DNA of 64,000 bases from Maricaulaceae bacterium EIL42A08 (GTDB lineage: Bacteria; Pseudomonadota; Alphaproteobacteria; Caulobacterales; Maricaulaceae). The DNA is taken from contig JAMZNZ010000002.1 of assembly GCA_024178355.1 (NCBI GenBank), forward strand, positions 1-64,000, read 5' to 3'. The notes beneath the pieces are model-generated. The model did not search any database. It was not told where the DNA came from and worked only from the letters and a program-made list of their open reading frames with translations. The translations under genes and the position numbers were made by a program. Positions 31,405 through 41,230 of the stretch are shown piece by piece (positions within the stretch are counted from its first letter, which is position 1; the number at the start of each line of letters is the position of its first letter).

Positions 31405-32330
31405 AAGCGCGCCCATGAACGCGCCTCGGCGGCGATACGGGCAAGGTAAAGCTGCTGCAGGCGTTCCACCATTGGTCCTCGCCCATCGCCGATATGGCGT
31501 CCATCAATGGTGGAGACCGGAGCAAGTCCTGCAAATGTGCCGGTCACAAAGGCTTCGTCCGCGCCATAGGCTTCTGTCAGGGAGAAATTCTTCTCAAAGA
31601 CGGGTATGCCAGCGTCTCTGCACAGCTCTATGACCATGCCGCGGGTAATCCCGCCAAGGCAATAATCCCCTGTGGAGGTCCACACCTCTCCCTTGCGCAC
31701 GATGAAGAAGTGGGTGGAGTTGCAGGTGGCCACAAAGCCGTGGGGGTCCAGCATCAGCGCTTCATCAGCCCCGGCCTTGGCAGCTTGGATGCAGGCGGTG
31801 ATGCAGTTCAGCTTTGAGTGGGAGTTCAGCTTGGGGTCCTGAACATCGGGATAGCCCCGTCGGACATGGACGGTGAAGAGGTTGAGCCCCTTGGTGGCGG
31901 TTTCTGGCTTGGGCGTCTTCCACTCAGGGATAATCACTACGGTCGCGGGTGAAATCGTCACGCGGGGATCCTGATAGGGGGTCGCCTTCATCCCGCGCGT
32001 GACCATCAGGCGGATATGAACGCCATCGCCTTCGGTCATGCCATTGGCGGCAAGCGTATCATGCAGGGCTTTGGTCAGCGCATCCGGCGTTAGCCCGATA
32101 TCCATATCGATGGCCTTCGCCCCTTCATAGAGCCGGTCCAGATGCCGATCGAGGAAGGCGATATGACCGTGGTGAACGCGCAGGCCCTCCCACACGCCAT
32201 CGCCAAGGATGAAGCCAGAATCAAAGACTGAGACCTTCGCCTTGTCGCGCGCGAACAGCTCACCATTGATCCAGATCCGGATCGACGCGTTGCGCGGGTC
32301 GTCGATATATTCGTGGCTACCCTTGGCCAT
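31401..32330 (-). CDS. Class IV aminotransferase (branched-chain or D-amino acid type)
   Basis: A 309-residue PLP enzyme of fold type IV. It has SVFDSGFILGDGVWEGLRVH, the catalytic lysine in LNSHSKLNCITACIQAAKAG, and the phosphate-binding GGITRGMVIELC. Fold IV members include IlvE, D-alanine aminotransferase and 4-amino-4-deoxychorismate lyase. The sequence around the lysine fits the IlvE/Dat side, but I cannot choose between them. It is the second gene of an apparent operon: enoyl-CoA hydratase, this gene, then the sulfotransferase-like gene. Confidence 0.82.
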   Translation of the reverse strand: MAKGSHEYIDDPRNASIRIWINGELFARDKAKVSVFDSGFILGDGVWEGLRVHHGHIAFLDRHLDRLYEGAKAIDMDIGLTPDALTKALHDTLAANGMTEGDGVHIRLMVTRGMKATPYQDPRVTISPATVVIIPEWKTPKPETATKGLNLFTVHVRRGYPDVQDPKLNSHSKLNCITACIQAAKAGADEALMLDPHGFVATCNSTHFFIVRKGEVWTSTGDYCLGGITRGMVIELCRDAGIPVFEKNFSLTEAYGADEAFVTGTFAGLAPVSTIDGRHIGDGRGPMVERLQQLYLARIAAEARSWARL

Positions 32331-32333
32331 GAC

Positions 32334-33107
32334 CTAACCGAATTTTGAGAAGTCGGGCGCGCGGCGCTCCATGAAGGCGGTCGCGGCTTCCTTGAATTCT
32401 TCGCTGCGCAGCTGAGAGGCAAAGATGCCGCCCTCGTGAACGATACGGGCGTGAAGATCTTCTTCGGGCCGCGTAATCAGGGCTTTGGCTTCCTTCACCG
32501 CTGCTGGCGCCTTGGCGGCAAGCTCTTCGGCGATCTTGTGGACGGCGTCTTCAAAGCCCTCCTCGGCCAGCACCGCATTGATGAGATGCTTGGCTTCTGC
32601 GCGTGCCGCATCCCACTTGGCCCCCAGCAGCAATAGCTCACTGGCGACCACGCGTCCGACGATGCCCGGTAGAACCTGGCTGGAGCCATATTCCGGGGCG
32701 AGTGCAAGGTTTACAAAGGGCGTGGTGAAAACAGAGCGCGGCGTCGCATAGGCGAGGTCACAGTGCAGCAAAAGTGTTGTGCCAATACCAACTGCGAGGC
32801 CATCGACAGCCGCAATGACCGGCTTCTCACATGCCAGAAGGGCGCGCATGAAGTCTTCAACTGGCGGTGTTTCATCGCCGCCGATATGGGGCGGGGCCTC
32901 CATGAAATCCATTAGATCGTTACCGGCGCTGAACGCACCGGGAGCGCCTGCAATGATCACGACGCGTGTCTCATCGCCATTGGCCGCTTTCAGCGCATCT
33001 GCCATCGCCGTGTACATTGGCCGCGTCAGAGCGTTTTTCTTGTCCGGGCGGTTGATGCGGATGGTGCGCACACGGTTGGTGTCGGTGACGGTTACAAGCT
33101 CGGTCAT
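32334..33107 (-). CDS. Enoyl-CoA hydratase/isomerase family protein
   Basis: A 257-residue crotonase-fold protein. The oxyanion-hole segments are GAFSAGNDLMDFMEA and VDGLAVGIGTTLLLHCD. The later segment FVNLALAPEYGSSQVLPGIV has E where hydratases place a catalytic glutamate. It could act in fatty acid or branched-chain acyl-CoA breakdown, hydrating or isomerising an enoyl-CoA. The next gene starts 3 bp after its stop, so they are probably one operon. Confidence 0.87.
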   Translation of the reverse strand: MTELVTVTDTNRVRTIRINRPDKKNALTRPMYTAMADALKAANGDETRVVIIAGAPGAFSAGNDLMDFMEAPPHIGGDETPPVEDFMRALLACEKPVIAAVDGLAVGIGTTLLLHCDLAYATPRSVFTTPFVNLALAPEYGSSQVLPGIVGRVVASELLLLGAKWDAARAEAKHLINAVLAEEGFEDAVHKIAEELAAKAPAAVKEAKALITRPEEDLHARIVHEGGIFASQLRSEEFKEAATAFMERRAPDFSKFG

Positions 33108-33128
33108 GGATCGTCCTTCGAACGTCGC

Positions 33129-34172
33129 CTAGCCTGCCTGTGGGCAGATCAGGATATGGGAATCAAACACGGCACCGAGCATGACCTGATCACCCACCGG
33201 TGTAACCACCGAAAGGGAGTCGATGTCGGTGCCATCTGTGGCAAAGGTGGTGGTCCAGGCTCCTGTCCCGGCGTCAAAATAGCCTGCGACTGATGGAGCG
33301 CGGGCGTCTGGATCCGCCTGGTGGTCGAGGAAGGAGAAGACTTGCGTATTGCCAGCCACCCAGACATTCCCGGCATCATCCAGCTCGATATTGTCGAGGC
33401 CAAAGGGCGCGCGCCAGGTATCGACCTTTGTCAGGGCGTTGGTCGCCAGGTCGCGCTCATAGACGTAGAGTTTTTGAGCAATGAAGTTTGCCGCATAGAG
33501 GCGTGTGCCATCCGCGCTTATCTGAACGCCGTTGCCATATACAAAGCCGCCAGCGGCCTCGCTGACCTCGTCGCCGTCAATCAGCACCAGATTGGTGAGC
33601 GGCAGGCCGAGCAATGCTTCCACAACACCCAGAGGGTTGTCCCCAAAATAGCTGGAGTTGGTCACAAAGGCCGTATCCGGACCTACAGCAGCAACATCGT
33701 TGGGCGAATAGATCGCCGGGTCATTGATGGTGCGCACATGGGTTAGCGTGCCGTCGTTGGCGACATCAAAGATCAGGATGTGATGGTCATCACCGGGGTG
33801 GGACACCACGAACAGGCGGGCATGGTCCGCGTCGCGATAAAGACTGATCCCGTGGGGCCGGAAATTGGCCGGTGCATCGGCACTGACCCTGCGCAGGGTA
33901 CCGGATGGATCGGCCGGATCAAACGCCCAGATGCCATTGCCCGGTGAGGTGCCTTCAGCGCGGCGATCATCGGTGGAGACAAATACAAGCCCGGTTGCCG
34001 CGTCATAGGTCACGTCCTCGGTCCCCGGTGCGATCTCAAGGGGAGTGCAGGCACTATTGTCGGTGAGCGCAAAGCTTGTCGTCCAGCCTGCGGCTGCAGG
34101 GACAACGAAGGCCATGCGAGCCAGCGCGGCGATCACCACCATACCTATCGCGATCAGAATAAATCGAACCAT
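33129..34172 (-). CDS. Paraoxonase/arylesterase-like six-bladed propeller hydrolase
   Basis: A 347-residue protein with an N-terminal membrane or signal helix (LIAIGMVVIAALARMAFVV). Propeller motifs of the SMP-30/paraoxonase group follow: TEDVTYDAATGLVFVSTDDR, FRPHGISLYRDADHARLFVV, IYSPNDVAAVGPDTAFVTN and FGLDNIELDDAGNVWVAGN. The N, D and H in these motifs are calcium ligands and catalytic residues in paraoxonases, which hydrolyse lactones and aryl esters. It probably faces the periplasm. It lies 21 bp upstream of the enoyl-CoA hydratase gene. Confidence 0.82.
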   Translation of the reverse strand: MVRFILIAIGMVVIAALARMAFVVPAAAGWTTSFALTDNSACTPLEIAPGTEDVTYDAATGLVFVSTDDRRAEGTSPGNGIWAFDPADPSGTLRRVSADAPANFRPHGISLYRDADHARLFVVSHPGDDHHILIFDVANDGTLTHVRTINDPAIYSPNDVAAVGPDTAFVTNSSYFGDNPLGVVEALLGLPLTNLVLIDGDEVSEAAGGFVYGNGVQISADGTRLYAANFIAQKLYVYERDLATNALTKVDTWRAPFGLDNIELDDAGNVWVAGNTQVFSFLDHQADPDARAPSVAGYFDAGTGAWTTTFATDGTDIDSLSVVTPVGDQVMLGAVFDSHILICPQAG

Positions 34173-34248
34173 GAAGCCTCACCGATTTCTTGGGGCTGGA
34201 GCCTAGCGCCGAAAATGGGCTGGCGTCGAGCCGGGCAGGGCAGGCGGG

Positions 34249-34285
34249 ACAAAAGAAAAAGCCCGGCGCTTCGCACCGGGCTTTA
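34249..34285 (-). terminator. Rho-independent terminator of the atp operon
   Basis: On minus, AAAGCCCGGTGC and GCGCCGGGCTTT form a stem with a GAA-type loop, followed by TTCTTTT. It lies 27 bp after the stop of atpF. Confidence 0.9.
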
Positions 34286-34311
34286 ATCGTCTCGTCTGGC
34301 GGCAGGAGGGC

Positions 34312-34806
34312 CTAGTTCAGGCGATCCTTGGTGGCCGCGATATCGGCCTTAACCAGAGCGTTTTTCTGAGTCTTGGTCAGCTTCTTGGTCAGAAGCTCCT
34401 TGGTGGCCTCAACAGCCAGGTCAGCTGCAAGCGCTTTGACTTCCTTGGCAGCAGCGGCTTCAGCCTGTGCGATGCGGGCCTCTGCAAGAGCGGTACGGCG
34501 CTCAACGCGCTCGGCGATCTCACGCTTGGCTTCTTCGCGCATGTAGTCTGCGTCGGCTTTGGCCTGGCGAATGGTCTTCTTGGCTTCTTCGGCCGCTTCA
34601 GCCTGCTTGCGCTTGTAGCTGGCAAGCAGCTCCTGGGCTTCTTCACGCAGGCGGCGGGCTTCATCAAGCTCTGTTCGGATCGTTTCGGCACGATCGTCCA
34701 GAGATTTGCCTAGAGCCTTGAACGCTCCGAAGCGCCAGACAACGATGAAGAAGATCACCAGACCAACAGCGGTCCAGAAACTCGTGTCTTGGAGAAGATA
34801 GCTCAT
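34312..34806 (-). CDS. atpF: ATP synthase Fo subunit b
   Basis: A 164-residue subunit. One N-terminal membrane helix (FWTAVGLVIFFIVVWRFGAF) is followed by a long charged coiled coil (DEARRLREEAQELLASYKRK). Subunit b forms half of the peripheral stalk that holds F1 in place. In alphaproteobacteria it pairs with the b' subunit, encoded 3 bp upstream. It is the last gene of atpI-atpB-atpE-atpF'-atpF and is followed by a clear terminator. Confidence 0.92.
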   Translation of the reverse strand: MSYLLQDTSFWTAVGLVIFFIVVWRFGAFKALGKSLDDRAETIRTELDEARRLREEAQELLASYKRKQAEAAEEAKKTIRQAKADADYMREEAKREIAERVERRTALAEARIAQAEAAAAKEVKALAADLAVEATKELLTKKLTKTQKNALVKADIAATKDRLN

Positions 34807-34809
34807 GGT

Positions 34810-35343
34810 CTACCCCCTTGCCGCGTCAACGGCTTTCGCCGCATCGGCTTCGCTGACGTCGAGACCGGCCAGATGCTCTGCAGCAGCAGCAGCGGCTTCA
34901 GACGCGATCGTCTTGACGTCGGCCAGAGCAGCCTCGCGGGCGGCCTGGATACGCTTCTCGCTTTCGACCAGTTTGGCTTCCAGCTCAGTATCGGCCTGGC
35001 GGGTTGCTTCGGCGATTTCCTTGTCCACTTCAGCTTTCGCCTCAGCAGCAACGGCCTGGGCGCGGGTGCGCGCTTCAGCCAGTTCTTTTTCGTAGGCCTC
35101 AACCGTCTCGTCAGCTTGTGACTTCATGTCGGCAGCCGCATCGAGATTGTCAGCAATCTTGTCCTTGCGCTCCTCGATCGCCCCGCCGATGCGCGGCAGA
35201 ATGAGGCGCGAGAGCACAAAGTACAAAAGCGCAAAGCTGATCGCCAGCCAGAACAGCTGGGAAGCGAAATAGGTCGGGTCAAAGGGCGGGAAGGCAGCTT
35301 CAGCTGCGTATTCCGCGCCTTCACCAGGGGCTTCGATCGCCAT
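34810..35343 (-). CDS. ATP synthase Fo subunit b'
   Basis: A 177-residue second b-type subunit. The membrane helix is at about 28-50 (YFASQLFWLAISFALLYFVL), then PRIGGAIEERKDKIADNLDA and an alanine/glutamate-rich coiled coil. The diverged b' form beside b is the normal arrangement in alphaproteobacteria and phototrophs. The alanine-rich N-terminus precedes the helix and is not a signal peptide. It lies 101 bp after atpE. Confidence 0.92.
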   Translation of the reverse strand: MAIEAPGEGAEYAAEAAFPPFDPTYFASQLFWLAISFALLYFVLSRLILPRIGGAIEERKDKIADNLDAAADMKSQADETVEAYEKELAEARTRAQAVAAEAKAEVDKEIAEATRQADTELEAKLVESEKRIQAAREAALADVKTIASEAAAAAAEHLAGLDVSEADAAKAVDAARG

Positions 35344-35444
35344 AACGGCGTCTCCTTAGCAAGGCCGGGCCTGAATGTGGGTCAGGGCCAGGCAGCGATC
35401 ACGCTGCCTGGCCCGTAAAACCCACCTACACGTCGTCAGGAGAA

Positions 35445-35672
35445 TTAGACGACGAACAGCAGCAGCAGAGCAATGAGCAGCGAGAAGATGCCCAGTGCTT
35501 CGGTCACTGCGAAGCCGAAGATCAGGTTACCAAACTGGCCCTGAGCTGCGGACGGATTACGCAGGGCGCCCGTCAGGAAGCTGGAGAAGATGTTGCCCAC
35601 GCCGAGGGCTGCGCCCATCATGCCGAGCGTTGCGAGACCAGCGCCAATGTATTTTGCGGCTTCCGCTTCCAT
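35445..35672 (-). CDS. atpE: ATP synthase Fo subunit c
   Basis: A 75-residue proteolipid with two membrane helices. The first is [20 protein letters not shown], followed by the polar loop RNPSAAQGQ. The second is [20 protein letters not shown], which contains the proton-carrying glutamate (VTEALG). Copies of this protein form the rotor ring. Length and loop are normal. Confidence 0.96.
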   Translation of the reverse strand: MEAEAAKYIGAGLATLGMMGAALGVGNIFSSFLTGALRNPSAAQGQFGNLIFGFAVTEALGIFSLLIALLLLFVV

Positions 35673-35736
35673 GTCGATACTCCTCGAAGATGATCAGTGC
35701 GGATGGATAGAAAGGGTGAACTCGTCGAAACGCTTA

Positions 35737-36513
35737 TCAGTGGTGTCCTGGGTCAAGCGCGTCGGAGAGGTAGATGCAGGTCAGCACCGCGAACACGTAG
35801 GCCTGGAGGAAAGCCACCAGGAATTCCAGCGCGGTCAGTGCGACGACCATGACAAAAGGTGCAACAGCTCCGATGGCACCAAGGGCACCGACAGAACCAA
35901 GCATTACGATAAAGCTGGCGAACACCTTAAGAAGGATGTGACCGGCCAGCATGTTTGCGAACAGACGAACACCCAGCGTGATCGGACGCGACAGGAACGA
36001 GATCAACTCGATCGGCGTCAGCAGGATCCAGAGCGGCCAGGGCACGCCCGCCGGGAAGAGGAAGGAGAAGAATTTCAGGCCGTGATTGATCACGCCGTAG
36101 CCCACGACCACCAGGATGACCAGCATCGCCAACGCAAAGGTCACGATGATGTGGCTGGTGAAGGTGAAGCCTTTGAAGTCCGGGGCCGGGAAGTAGGGCA
36201 GCATGCCCAGCATGTTGCCCATAAGGATGAAGGCAAAGAGCGAGAAGACGAAGGGGAAGAATTTCAGACCCTTGTCGCCCGCTGTGGACCGTATCATGCC
36301 AGCCACGAACTCATACATGAGCTCGGCAACCGACTGGGCCCGGTTCGGCACCAGAGCGCGCTTGGACATCGCCATCGCCAGCAAACCCATCACGAGGATT
36401 GCGGCAACCAGCATGAAGTAGCTGGAGTTGGTGAAGGACAGATTCAGATCCCCCACCGAGATATCGGCGATGGTCTTGATCTTGAACTGGTCGATCGGGT
36501 TGGTGTCAGCCAC
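35737..36513 (-). CDS. atpB: ATP synthase Fo subunit a
   Basis: A 258-residue integral membrane protein with five or so helices. The essential arginine is in SRPITLGVRLFANMLAGHIL, and the C-terminal helix (VALTALEFLVAFLQAYVFAV) completes the proton half-channels. Start GTG at 36513 (VADTNPIDQ) is preceded by AAAAGGGG; another GTG seven codons upstream is open but would place that RBS inside the gene. It follows atpI by 35 bp. Confidence 0.93.
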   Translation of the reverse strand: MADTNPIDQFKIKTIADISVGDLNLSFTNSSYFMLVAAILVMGLLAMAMSKRALVPNRAQSVAELMYEFVAGMIRSTAGDKGLKFFPFVFSLFAFILMGNMLGMLPYFPAPDFKGFTFTSHIIVTFALAMLVILVVVGYGVINHGLKFFSFLFPAGVPWPLWILLTPIELISFLSRPITLGVRLFANMLAGHILLKVFASFIVMLGSVGALGAIGAVAPFVMVVALTALEFLVAFLQAYVFAVLTCIYLSDALDPGHH

Positions 36514-36548
36514 GCCCGGCCCCTTTTGTCTCACGCGCGAAGTGCGCC

Positions 36549-36887
36549 TTAGCCCTGGTCTGCGCCATCAGAACCGCTTGGCCCTGCGTCGCTGTTTAAG
36601 TCCTGTGCAGCGCGAACCACATTCAGTGTTCCGGCCGCGAAACCGATAATCAGCCCGACAAATAGTCCCCAAGGCAGCGTTGAAAAGAACAGATCAAAGA
36701 CATAGCCCAGACCTGTTCCCGTCAGCACACCCCCGACAAACTCCGATCCGAATTTCAAACCCTGGCTCCAACCCGAAGGTTTTTGCTCTGCGTTCGCTTT
36801 CCGTCGCGCATCGAGCTTGGCATTTAGCCGGCGCTCAAAATCATCGCGGTCGGAAGGGTCTGGGTGCGGATCGTCTAGACGGGACAT
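36549..36887 (-). CDS. atpI: AtpI-like Fo assembly protein
   Basis: A 112-residue protein with a charged N-terminus (DRDDFERRLNAKLDARRKAN) and two C-terminal membrane helices (SEFVGGVLTGTGLGYVFDLF and GLFVGLIIGFAAGTLNVVRA). AtpI proteins help assemble the c-ring and may affect magnesium supply. It heads the Fo operon, as in many alphaproteobacteria. The 120 bp between it and the smc stop contains nothing I can name. Confidence 0.88.
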   Translation of the reverse strand: MSRLDDPHPDPSDRDDFERRLNAKLDARRKANAEQKPSGWSQGLKFGSEFVGGVLTGTGLGYVFDLFFSTLPWGLFVGLIIGFAAGTLNVVRAAQDLNSDAGPSGSDGADQG

Positions 36888-37007
36888 CTGTTCGGTACCT
36901 CAGGGAGACAACCCCCCATCAGGCGCGCGCACCCTATAAGCGGGTCTAAATCAAGTCAAGCAAGCTCGGCTCATGATTTACTTATTGATTTAATTGATAA
37001 ATTTCTA

Positions 37008-40000
37008 TTACTCCGCAGCGAGCATCGCTTCGGCAGTGTTCAGATTAACGCTGACAAGCTGTGACACGCCGCGTTCGCCCATGGTCACACCAAAGAGTCG
37101 GTCCATCCGGCTCATGGTGACGGGGTTGTGCGTGATGACCAGAAACCGGGTCTCAGTCATGGTGCGCATCTGCTCCAGCATGGTGCAATAGCGGTCCACA
37201 TTGGCGTCATCGAGCGGCGCATCCACCTCATCAAGCACGCACACAGGTGCCGGGTTGGCCAGGAAGACGGCAAAGATGAGTGCAGTGGCCGTCAGCGCCT
37301 GTTCGCCACCGCTCATCAGGCTCATCGTTTCCATCTTCTTGCCGGGCGGGCAGGCATAGATCTCAAGGCCGGCCTCAAGCGGGTCATCGCTTTCAGTGAG
37401 CGCCAGCTCTGCGCGCCCACCATCGAACAGGGTGGAGAAGAGGGTGCGGAAATGCCCGTCGACAATCTCGAACGCTTCCAGCAGGCGTGCGCGGCCTTCC
37501 TTTGAAAGCGTGTCGACAGCCTTGCGAAGGCGTGCCACGGCTTCGATCAGATCGTCGCGCTCGGTCTTAAGGCGAGTGCGCTCGGTATCGAGTTCTTCTG
37601 ATTCTTGATCAGCGCGCAGATTTACAGCACCCAGACGCTCCCGGGACAGCCGAGCCTCATCCAGCCGGCGCTCCAGCTCCTTGGATGATAGCTCTGCAAA
37701 CTCATCTGAAGTCGCGCGCTTTTGGAGGGTTTCGGGTGCTTCACCAGTTGCATCACGCAGACGGGCCACCGTCTCGTCAAGTCGTTCACGCGCGGCGGTC
37801 AGGCGTGCGTGCGCTGCGGCGCGGCCCTCGCGCGCTTCAGCCGCGGCCTTTTCGGCAACGCGCAGAGCGCTATCGGCTTCACGCTGGCCAATCTCGCCCT
37901 CAGATACTGCATCGCGCGCTTTGGCGGCGTGGGCCTCGGCCGCATCAAGGGCTTCGAGCAAATCGGGGCGCTTGGCTTCCAGCTGGTCGGGCAAGGGCTC
38001 AGCCTTGGTCAGAGCCGCCTGTGCCTCATCAAGCTGGCTTCCAATCGCATCAAGGCGCTCTTTGGCGCTGGTTTCACGGCGCTGCCAGTCGCCAGCTTCA
38101 CGCTCCAGCGCGGCCATGCGGTGGCGCCGACCCTGCGCTTCACGTTTGACATTTTCCAACGATGCGCGGGCCTCGGCGGCGGTTGCTCGCGCGGCCTCAG
38201 CGGTCTCACGGGCCGCTTCAACCGCAGATGAGCCGTCATCACCGCTTTCAGCTTCAACCTTTGCGGCCTCCGCGGCCTGGAGGTCTGACCGTGCAGAAGT
38301 GAGGCGGCTTTCTGCGCGCTCCAGTGCTTCGGCCAGGCCGGTACGCCGCGCTTCGGCTCGTGCAGCTTCGGCTTGAGCCGCCGACAATGCACGCTCCGCC
38401 TGGCGCAGGGCCGCTTCCGCTTCGCGGGCAGTATTGCGTGCAGTGTTCGCGGCGCGCTCCGCCTCACTGTGCTCGATCGCGGCCGACTGAACCGCCTTTG
38501 CGGCGTTCGACTGGTGGCGCTCTGCCTCTTCAATGCGGTCGTCGAGTTCGGCCACACGATTGCGCGTTTCAAGGCGCACGGCGGCAGCCGACGGAGCACC
38601 GGCATCGGCAGCATATCCATCCCAGCGATGCAGTGCGCCGTCACGGGTTACCAGGCGCTGGCCTGGCTCCAGCATGCCGGCGAGGTGGTCAAGATCATCA
38701 AGGCTGTCGACCACGCCCACAGCCGCCAGGCGTGTAGACAGCGCTTCAGGCGCTTCGACCACCGCGCTTAACGCCGTTACACCATCGGGAAGGTTTGCCG
38801 CGGACACGCTCGCCCCGCCCCAGCGACGAGCCGAAGAGACAGACAACCCGGCTTCCAGATCGTCACCCAGCGCCGCAGCGAGTGCTTGCTCATAGCCAGC
38901 ATCGGCACGCACTTCATCCAAAACCTGATCATCAACGGATCCGCTGGCCAGCAAGCGCTCAAGACTGCTGCGCTCTGCGGTCAAAGCTCTCAGATCACTG
39001 GCCGCGCTCTGCTGGGCATCGCGGGCATCCTGGAGCGCAGCACGCGTCGTGTTGAGTGCTTCGCTCTGGCTCTCCAGCTCAACCTCAGCCTTGGTGAAGG
39101 CTTCTGTTGCTTCGGTGCTAGCAGTCTCAAGGGCCGTAAGATCAATGCCGCCTGAGCGGGTGAAGGCTTCCAGCGCTTCACGCGCCTGCTCGGCCTCAGC
39201 CTGCAGGGTTTCGCAGCGCTTGATGGCGCTATTGAGGTCGCGCTGGGCAGCATCGCGGCGGGCACGGATCTGAGCGCTGGCAGAATTTGTAGCATCAAGC
39301 GCGTTTTCCGCTTCCCGGCGTTTGGTCTCAGCATCAGACAGCGCAGCTTCAGCCTTCTCCTGGGCCGCGCTATCGCCAGCGCTATCTTCATTGATGCGGT
39401 TGATCTGGGACTTCAGACGCTCAAGGGCAGCTTTCGCTTCGTCGTGAAGCTCGGTTTCACGCGCGTCTGCGTCGCCCAGATCCTTGATGCGGGACCGTAA
39501 GCGGACAACCGCTTCCTTGGCATCATTGATATCGCGATCAAGCTGGTCGCGCGTGCGTTCGGCAAGGCGCAGAGAAGCTGATGCGTCGGCCTCCGCGTCA
39601 CGCAGCGGCTGCACCTTGGCAGAGGCGGCTTCGGCTTCGCGTGTTGCCACGGCGGCGGCGACGAGCGCCTTTTCCGCCTCTGCATCTGTGGATTTCAGTG
39701 TCTCTTCACACTGGGCGAGGCTTTCCACAGCGTCGCTCCAGCGTCGCAGCCAAAGCAGCGATTCAAATGCGCGAATGTCTTGAGAGATCGTGCGGTAGCG
39801 TGAGGCCTGGCGCGCCTGGCGCTGCAAGCTGGCATAGCGACCGTCCAGATCTTCGATCACGTCCTGCAGCCGGTCCAGATTGGCTTCCGCCGCGTTCAGG
39901 CGCAGTTGCGCTTCACGGCGGCGGGCCCGCAGGCCGGACACACCCGCGGCTTCTTCCAGCACCCGGCGCCGGTTTTCCGGCTTGGCGTTGATCAGCTCGG

Positions 40001-40448
40001 AGATCTGACCCTGACGGACCAGCGCAGGTGAGTTTGCACCCGTACCGGCATCGGCAAACAGAAGCTGGACGTCCTTGGCGCGCACGTCCTCACCATTAAT
40101 GGTGTAGTCTGAACCTTTGCCGCGCGTGATCTTGCGGACCACTTCAAGGATGTCAGCATCGTTGAACCGGGCGGGCGCGCGGCGGTCGCTATTGTCGATG
40201 GTTAGGGTGACTTCGGCCCGCTCCCGCGCAGGCCGATTGTCGGTGCCGGCGAAGATGACGTCTTCCATGCCGCCGCCACGCAGCGACTTGGCCGACGTTG
40301 CTCCCATCACCCAGCGCAGAGCTTCAAGCAGATTCGATTTCCCGCAGCCATTCGGACCGATCACCCCGGTCAAACCGGGGTCGATCCGAAGCTCTGTGGG
40401 GTCGATAAACGACTTGAAGCCGGCCAGGCGTAGCTGGGAGAACTTCAA
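37008..40448 (-). CDS. smc: Chromosome segregation ATPase Smc
   Basis: A 1146-residue SMC protein. The N-terminal ATPase half has Walker A IGPNGCGKSNLLEALRW at about 30-46. Coiled coils flank a hinge near residues 500-620 (EQALAAALGDDLEAGLSV). The C-terminal half has the signature LMSGGEQALTATALIFAVF and Walker B VCVLDEVDAPLDDANV. Smc compacts and helps separate new chromosomes with ScpA/ScpB. Length is normal. It lies 41 bp downstream of the DsbA-like gene on the same strand. Confidence 0.96.
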   Translation of the reverse strand: MKFSQLRLAGFKSFIDPTELRIDPGLTGVIGPNGCGKSNLLEALRWVMGATSAKSLRGGGMEDVIFAGTDNRPARERAEVTLTIDNSDRRAPARFNDADILEVVRKITRGKGSDYTINGEDVRAKDVQLLFADAGTGANSPALVRQGQISELINAKPENRRRVLEEAAGVSGLRARRREAQLRLNAAEANLDRLQDVIEDLDGRYASLQRQARQASRYRTISQDIRAFESLLWLRRWSDAVESLAQCEETLKSTDAEAEKALVAAAVATREAEAASAKVQPLRDAEADASASLRLAERTRDQLDRDINDAKEAVVRLRSRIKDLGDADARETELHDEAKAALERLKSQINRINEDSAGDSAAQEKAEAALSDAETKRREAENALDATNSASAQIRARRDAAQRDLNSAIKRCETLQAEAEQAREALEAFTRSGGIDLTALETASTEATEAFTKAEVELESQSEALNTTRAALQDARDAQQSAASDLRALTAERSSLERLLASGSVDDQVLDEVRADAGYEQALAAALGDDLEAGLSVSSARRWGGASVSAANLPDGVTALSAVVEAPEALSTRLAAVGVVDSLDDLDHLAGMLEPGQRLVTRDGALHRWDGYAADAGAPSAAAVRLETRNRVAELDDRIEEAERHQSNAAKAVQSAAIEHSEAERAANTARNTAREAEAALRQAERALSAAQAEAARAEARRTGLAEALERAESRLTSARSDLQAAEAAKVEAESGDDGSSAVEAARETAEAARATAAEARASLENVKREAQGRRHRMAALEREAGDWQRRETSAKERLDAIGSQLDEAQAALTKAEPLPDQLEAKRPDLLEALDAAEAHAAKARDAVSEGEIGQREADSALRVAEKAAAEAREGRAAAHARLTAARERLDETVARLRDATGEAPETLQKRATSDEFAELSSKELERRLDEARLSRERLGAVNLRADQESEELDTERTRLKTERDDLIEAVARLRKAVDTLSKEGRARLLEAFEIVDGHFRTLFSTLFDGGRAELALTESDDPLEAGLEIYACPPGKKMETMSLMSGGEQALTATALIFAVFLANPAPVCVLDEVDAPLDDANVDRYCTMLEQMRTMTETRFLVITHNPVTMSRMDRLFGVTMGERGVSQLVSVNLNTAEAMLAAE

Positions 40449-40489
40449 ACAGCGCCTCCAAAAGGCGCGTCATGTGCCGGTTTTCCGGT

Positions 40490-41227
40490 CTACTGCGCGC
40501 CGCCATCCGTCGCGCCACCTTCGACGCGATTCTTGTAGTAAAGAATGATTCGCTCGAAAGTCTCGCCTTCGAACGTGGCCGGAATAGGACCCTGATCGTC
40601 AACCAGCGCTTGGCCATCGACCGCATAGGCGAGGGTGCCATCCACCGTCACAGTGTCCAACTGGTCGCCGTTAAAGAAGAAAGTCGGTGTCGCGCCAATA
40701 CCTGCCGCAGCCGCAGCTTCATTGCGGTCGCGAACTGCCTGAACGCCGGCTTCGTCTGTCATGCAAGCGCGAAATTCTTCGGTGGAAAACCCGGAAGAGC
40801 GAGCAATGGTCTGAAGTTGCGTCTGGGCGCGCCCCTGCTGCATTGCGGTGAAAAGCGCTCTTTGCTGTTCGAAAAGCAGGTCAATGACGTCAAAATACTG
40901 ATCTTCAGCTGCGCAGTTGGCGAGCATGAAGCCCGCAATGGCCAGGTTAGGCTGACCGGTGATCATTTCGCGGAAGACAAAGCGTACATCGCCCGTCTCA
41001 ATGTATTCGTTGATCGTCGGCATGGCTGACATGTGAAAGGCCGCACAGCCGCCGCATGCCACCGAGGCGTATTCCACCATGGTCACAGGCGCGTCTGCAG
41101 AGCCCTTGGCGCGGTCGCCCTCTTGCTCATAGGCCGTGCGACCGTCGGTGGCACCGCCAGAGGAGCAGGCCGAAAGGCCAATGGCGGCAGCTGCAAAGCC
41201 AGCCGTAATCAGGGCGCGAAGGGTCAT
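40490..41227 (-). CDS. DsbA-family thioredoxin-fold lipoprotein
   Basis: A 245-residue protein. The lipoprotein signal peptide ends at the lipobox LSAC near residue 21. The thioredoxin-fold active site is CGGC in YASVACGGCAAFHMSAMPTI, and the cis-proline loop is GIGATPTFFFNG. The DsbA-like helical insert lies between them. It should act as a thiol oxidoreductase in the periplasm. Relatives often sit between smc and mutY in alphaproteobacteria, as here. Confidence 0.88.
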   Translation of the reverse strand: MTLRALITAGFAAAAIGLSACSSGGATDGRTAYEQEGDRAKGSADAPVTMVEYASVACGGCAAFHMSAMPTINEYIETGDVRFVFREMITGQPNLAIAGFMLANCAAEDQYFDVIDLLFEQQRALFTAMQQGRAQTQLQTIARSSGFSTEEFRACMTDEAGVQAVRDRNEAAAAAGIGATPTFFFNGDQLDTVTVDGTLAYAVDGQALVDDQGPIPATFEGETFERIILYYKNRVEGGATDGGAQ

Positions 41228-41230
41228 GGT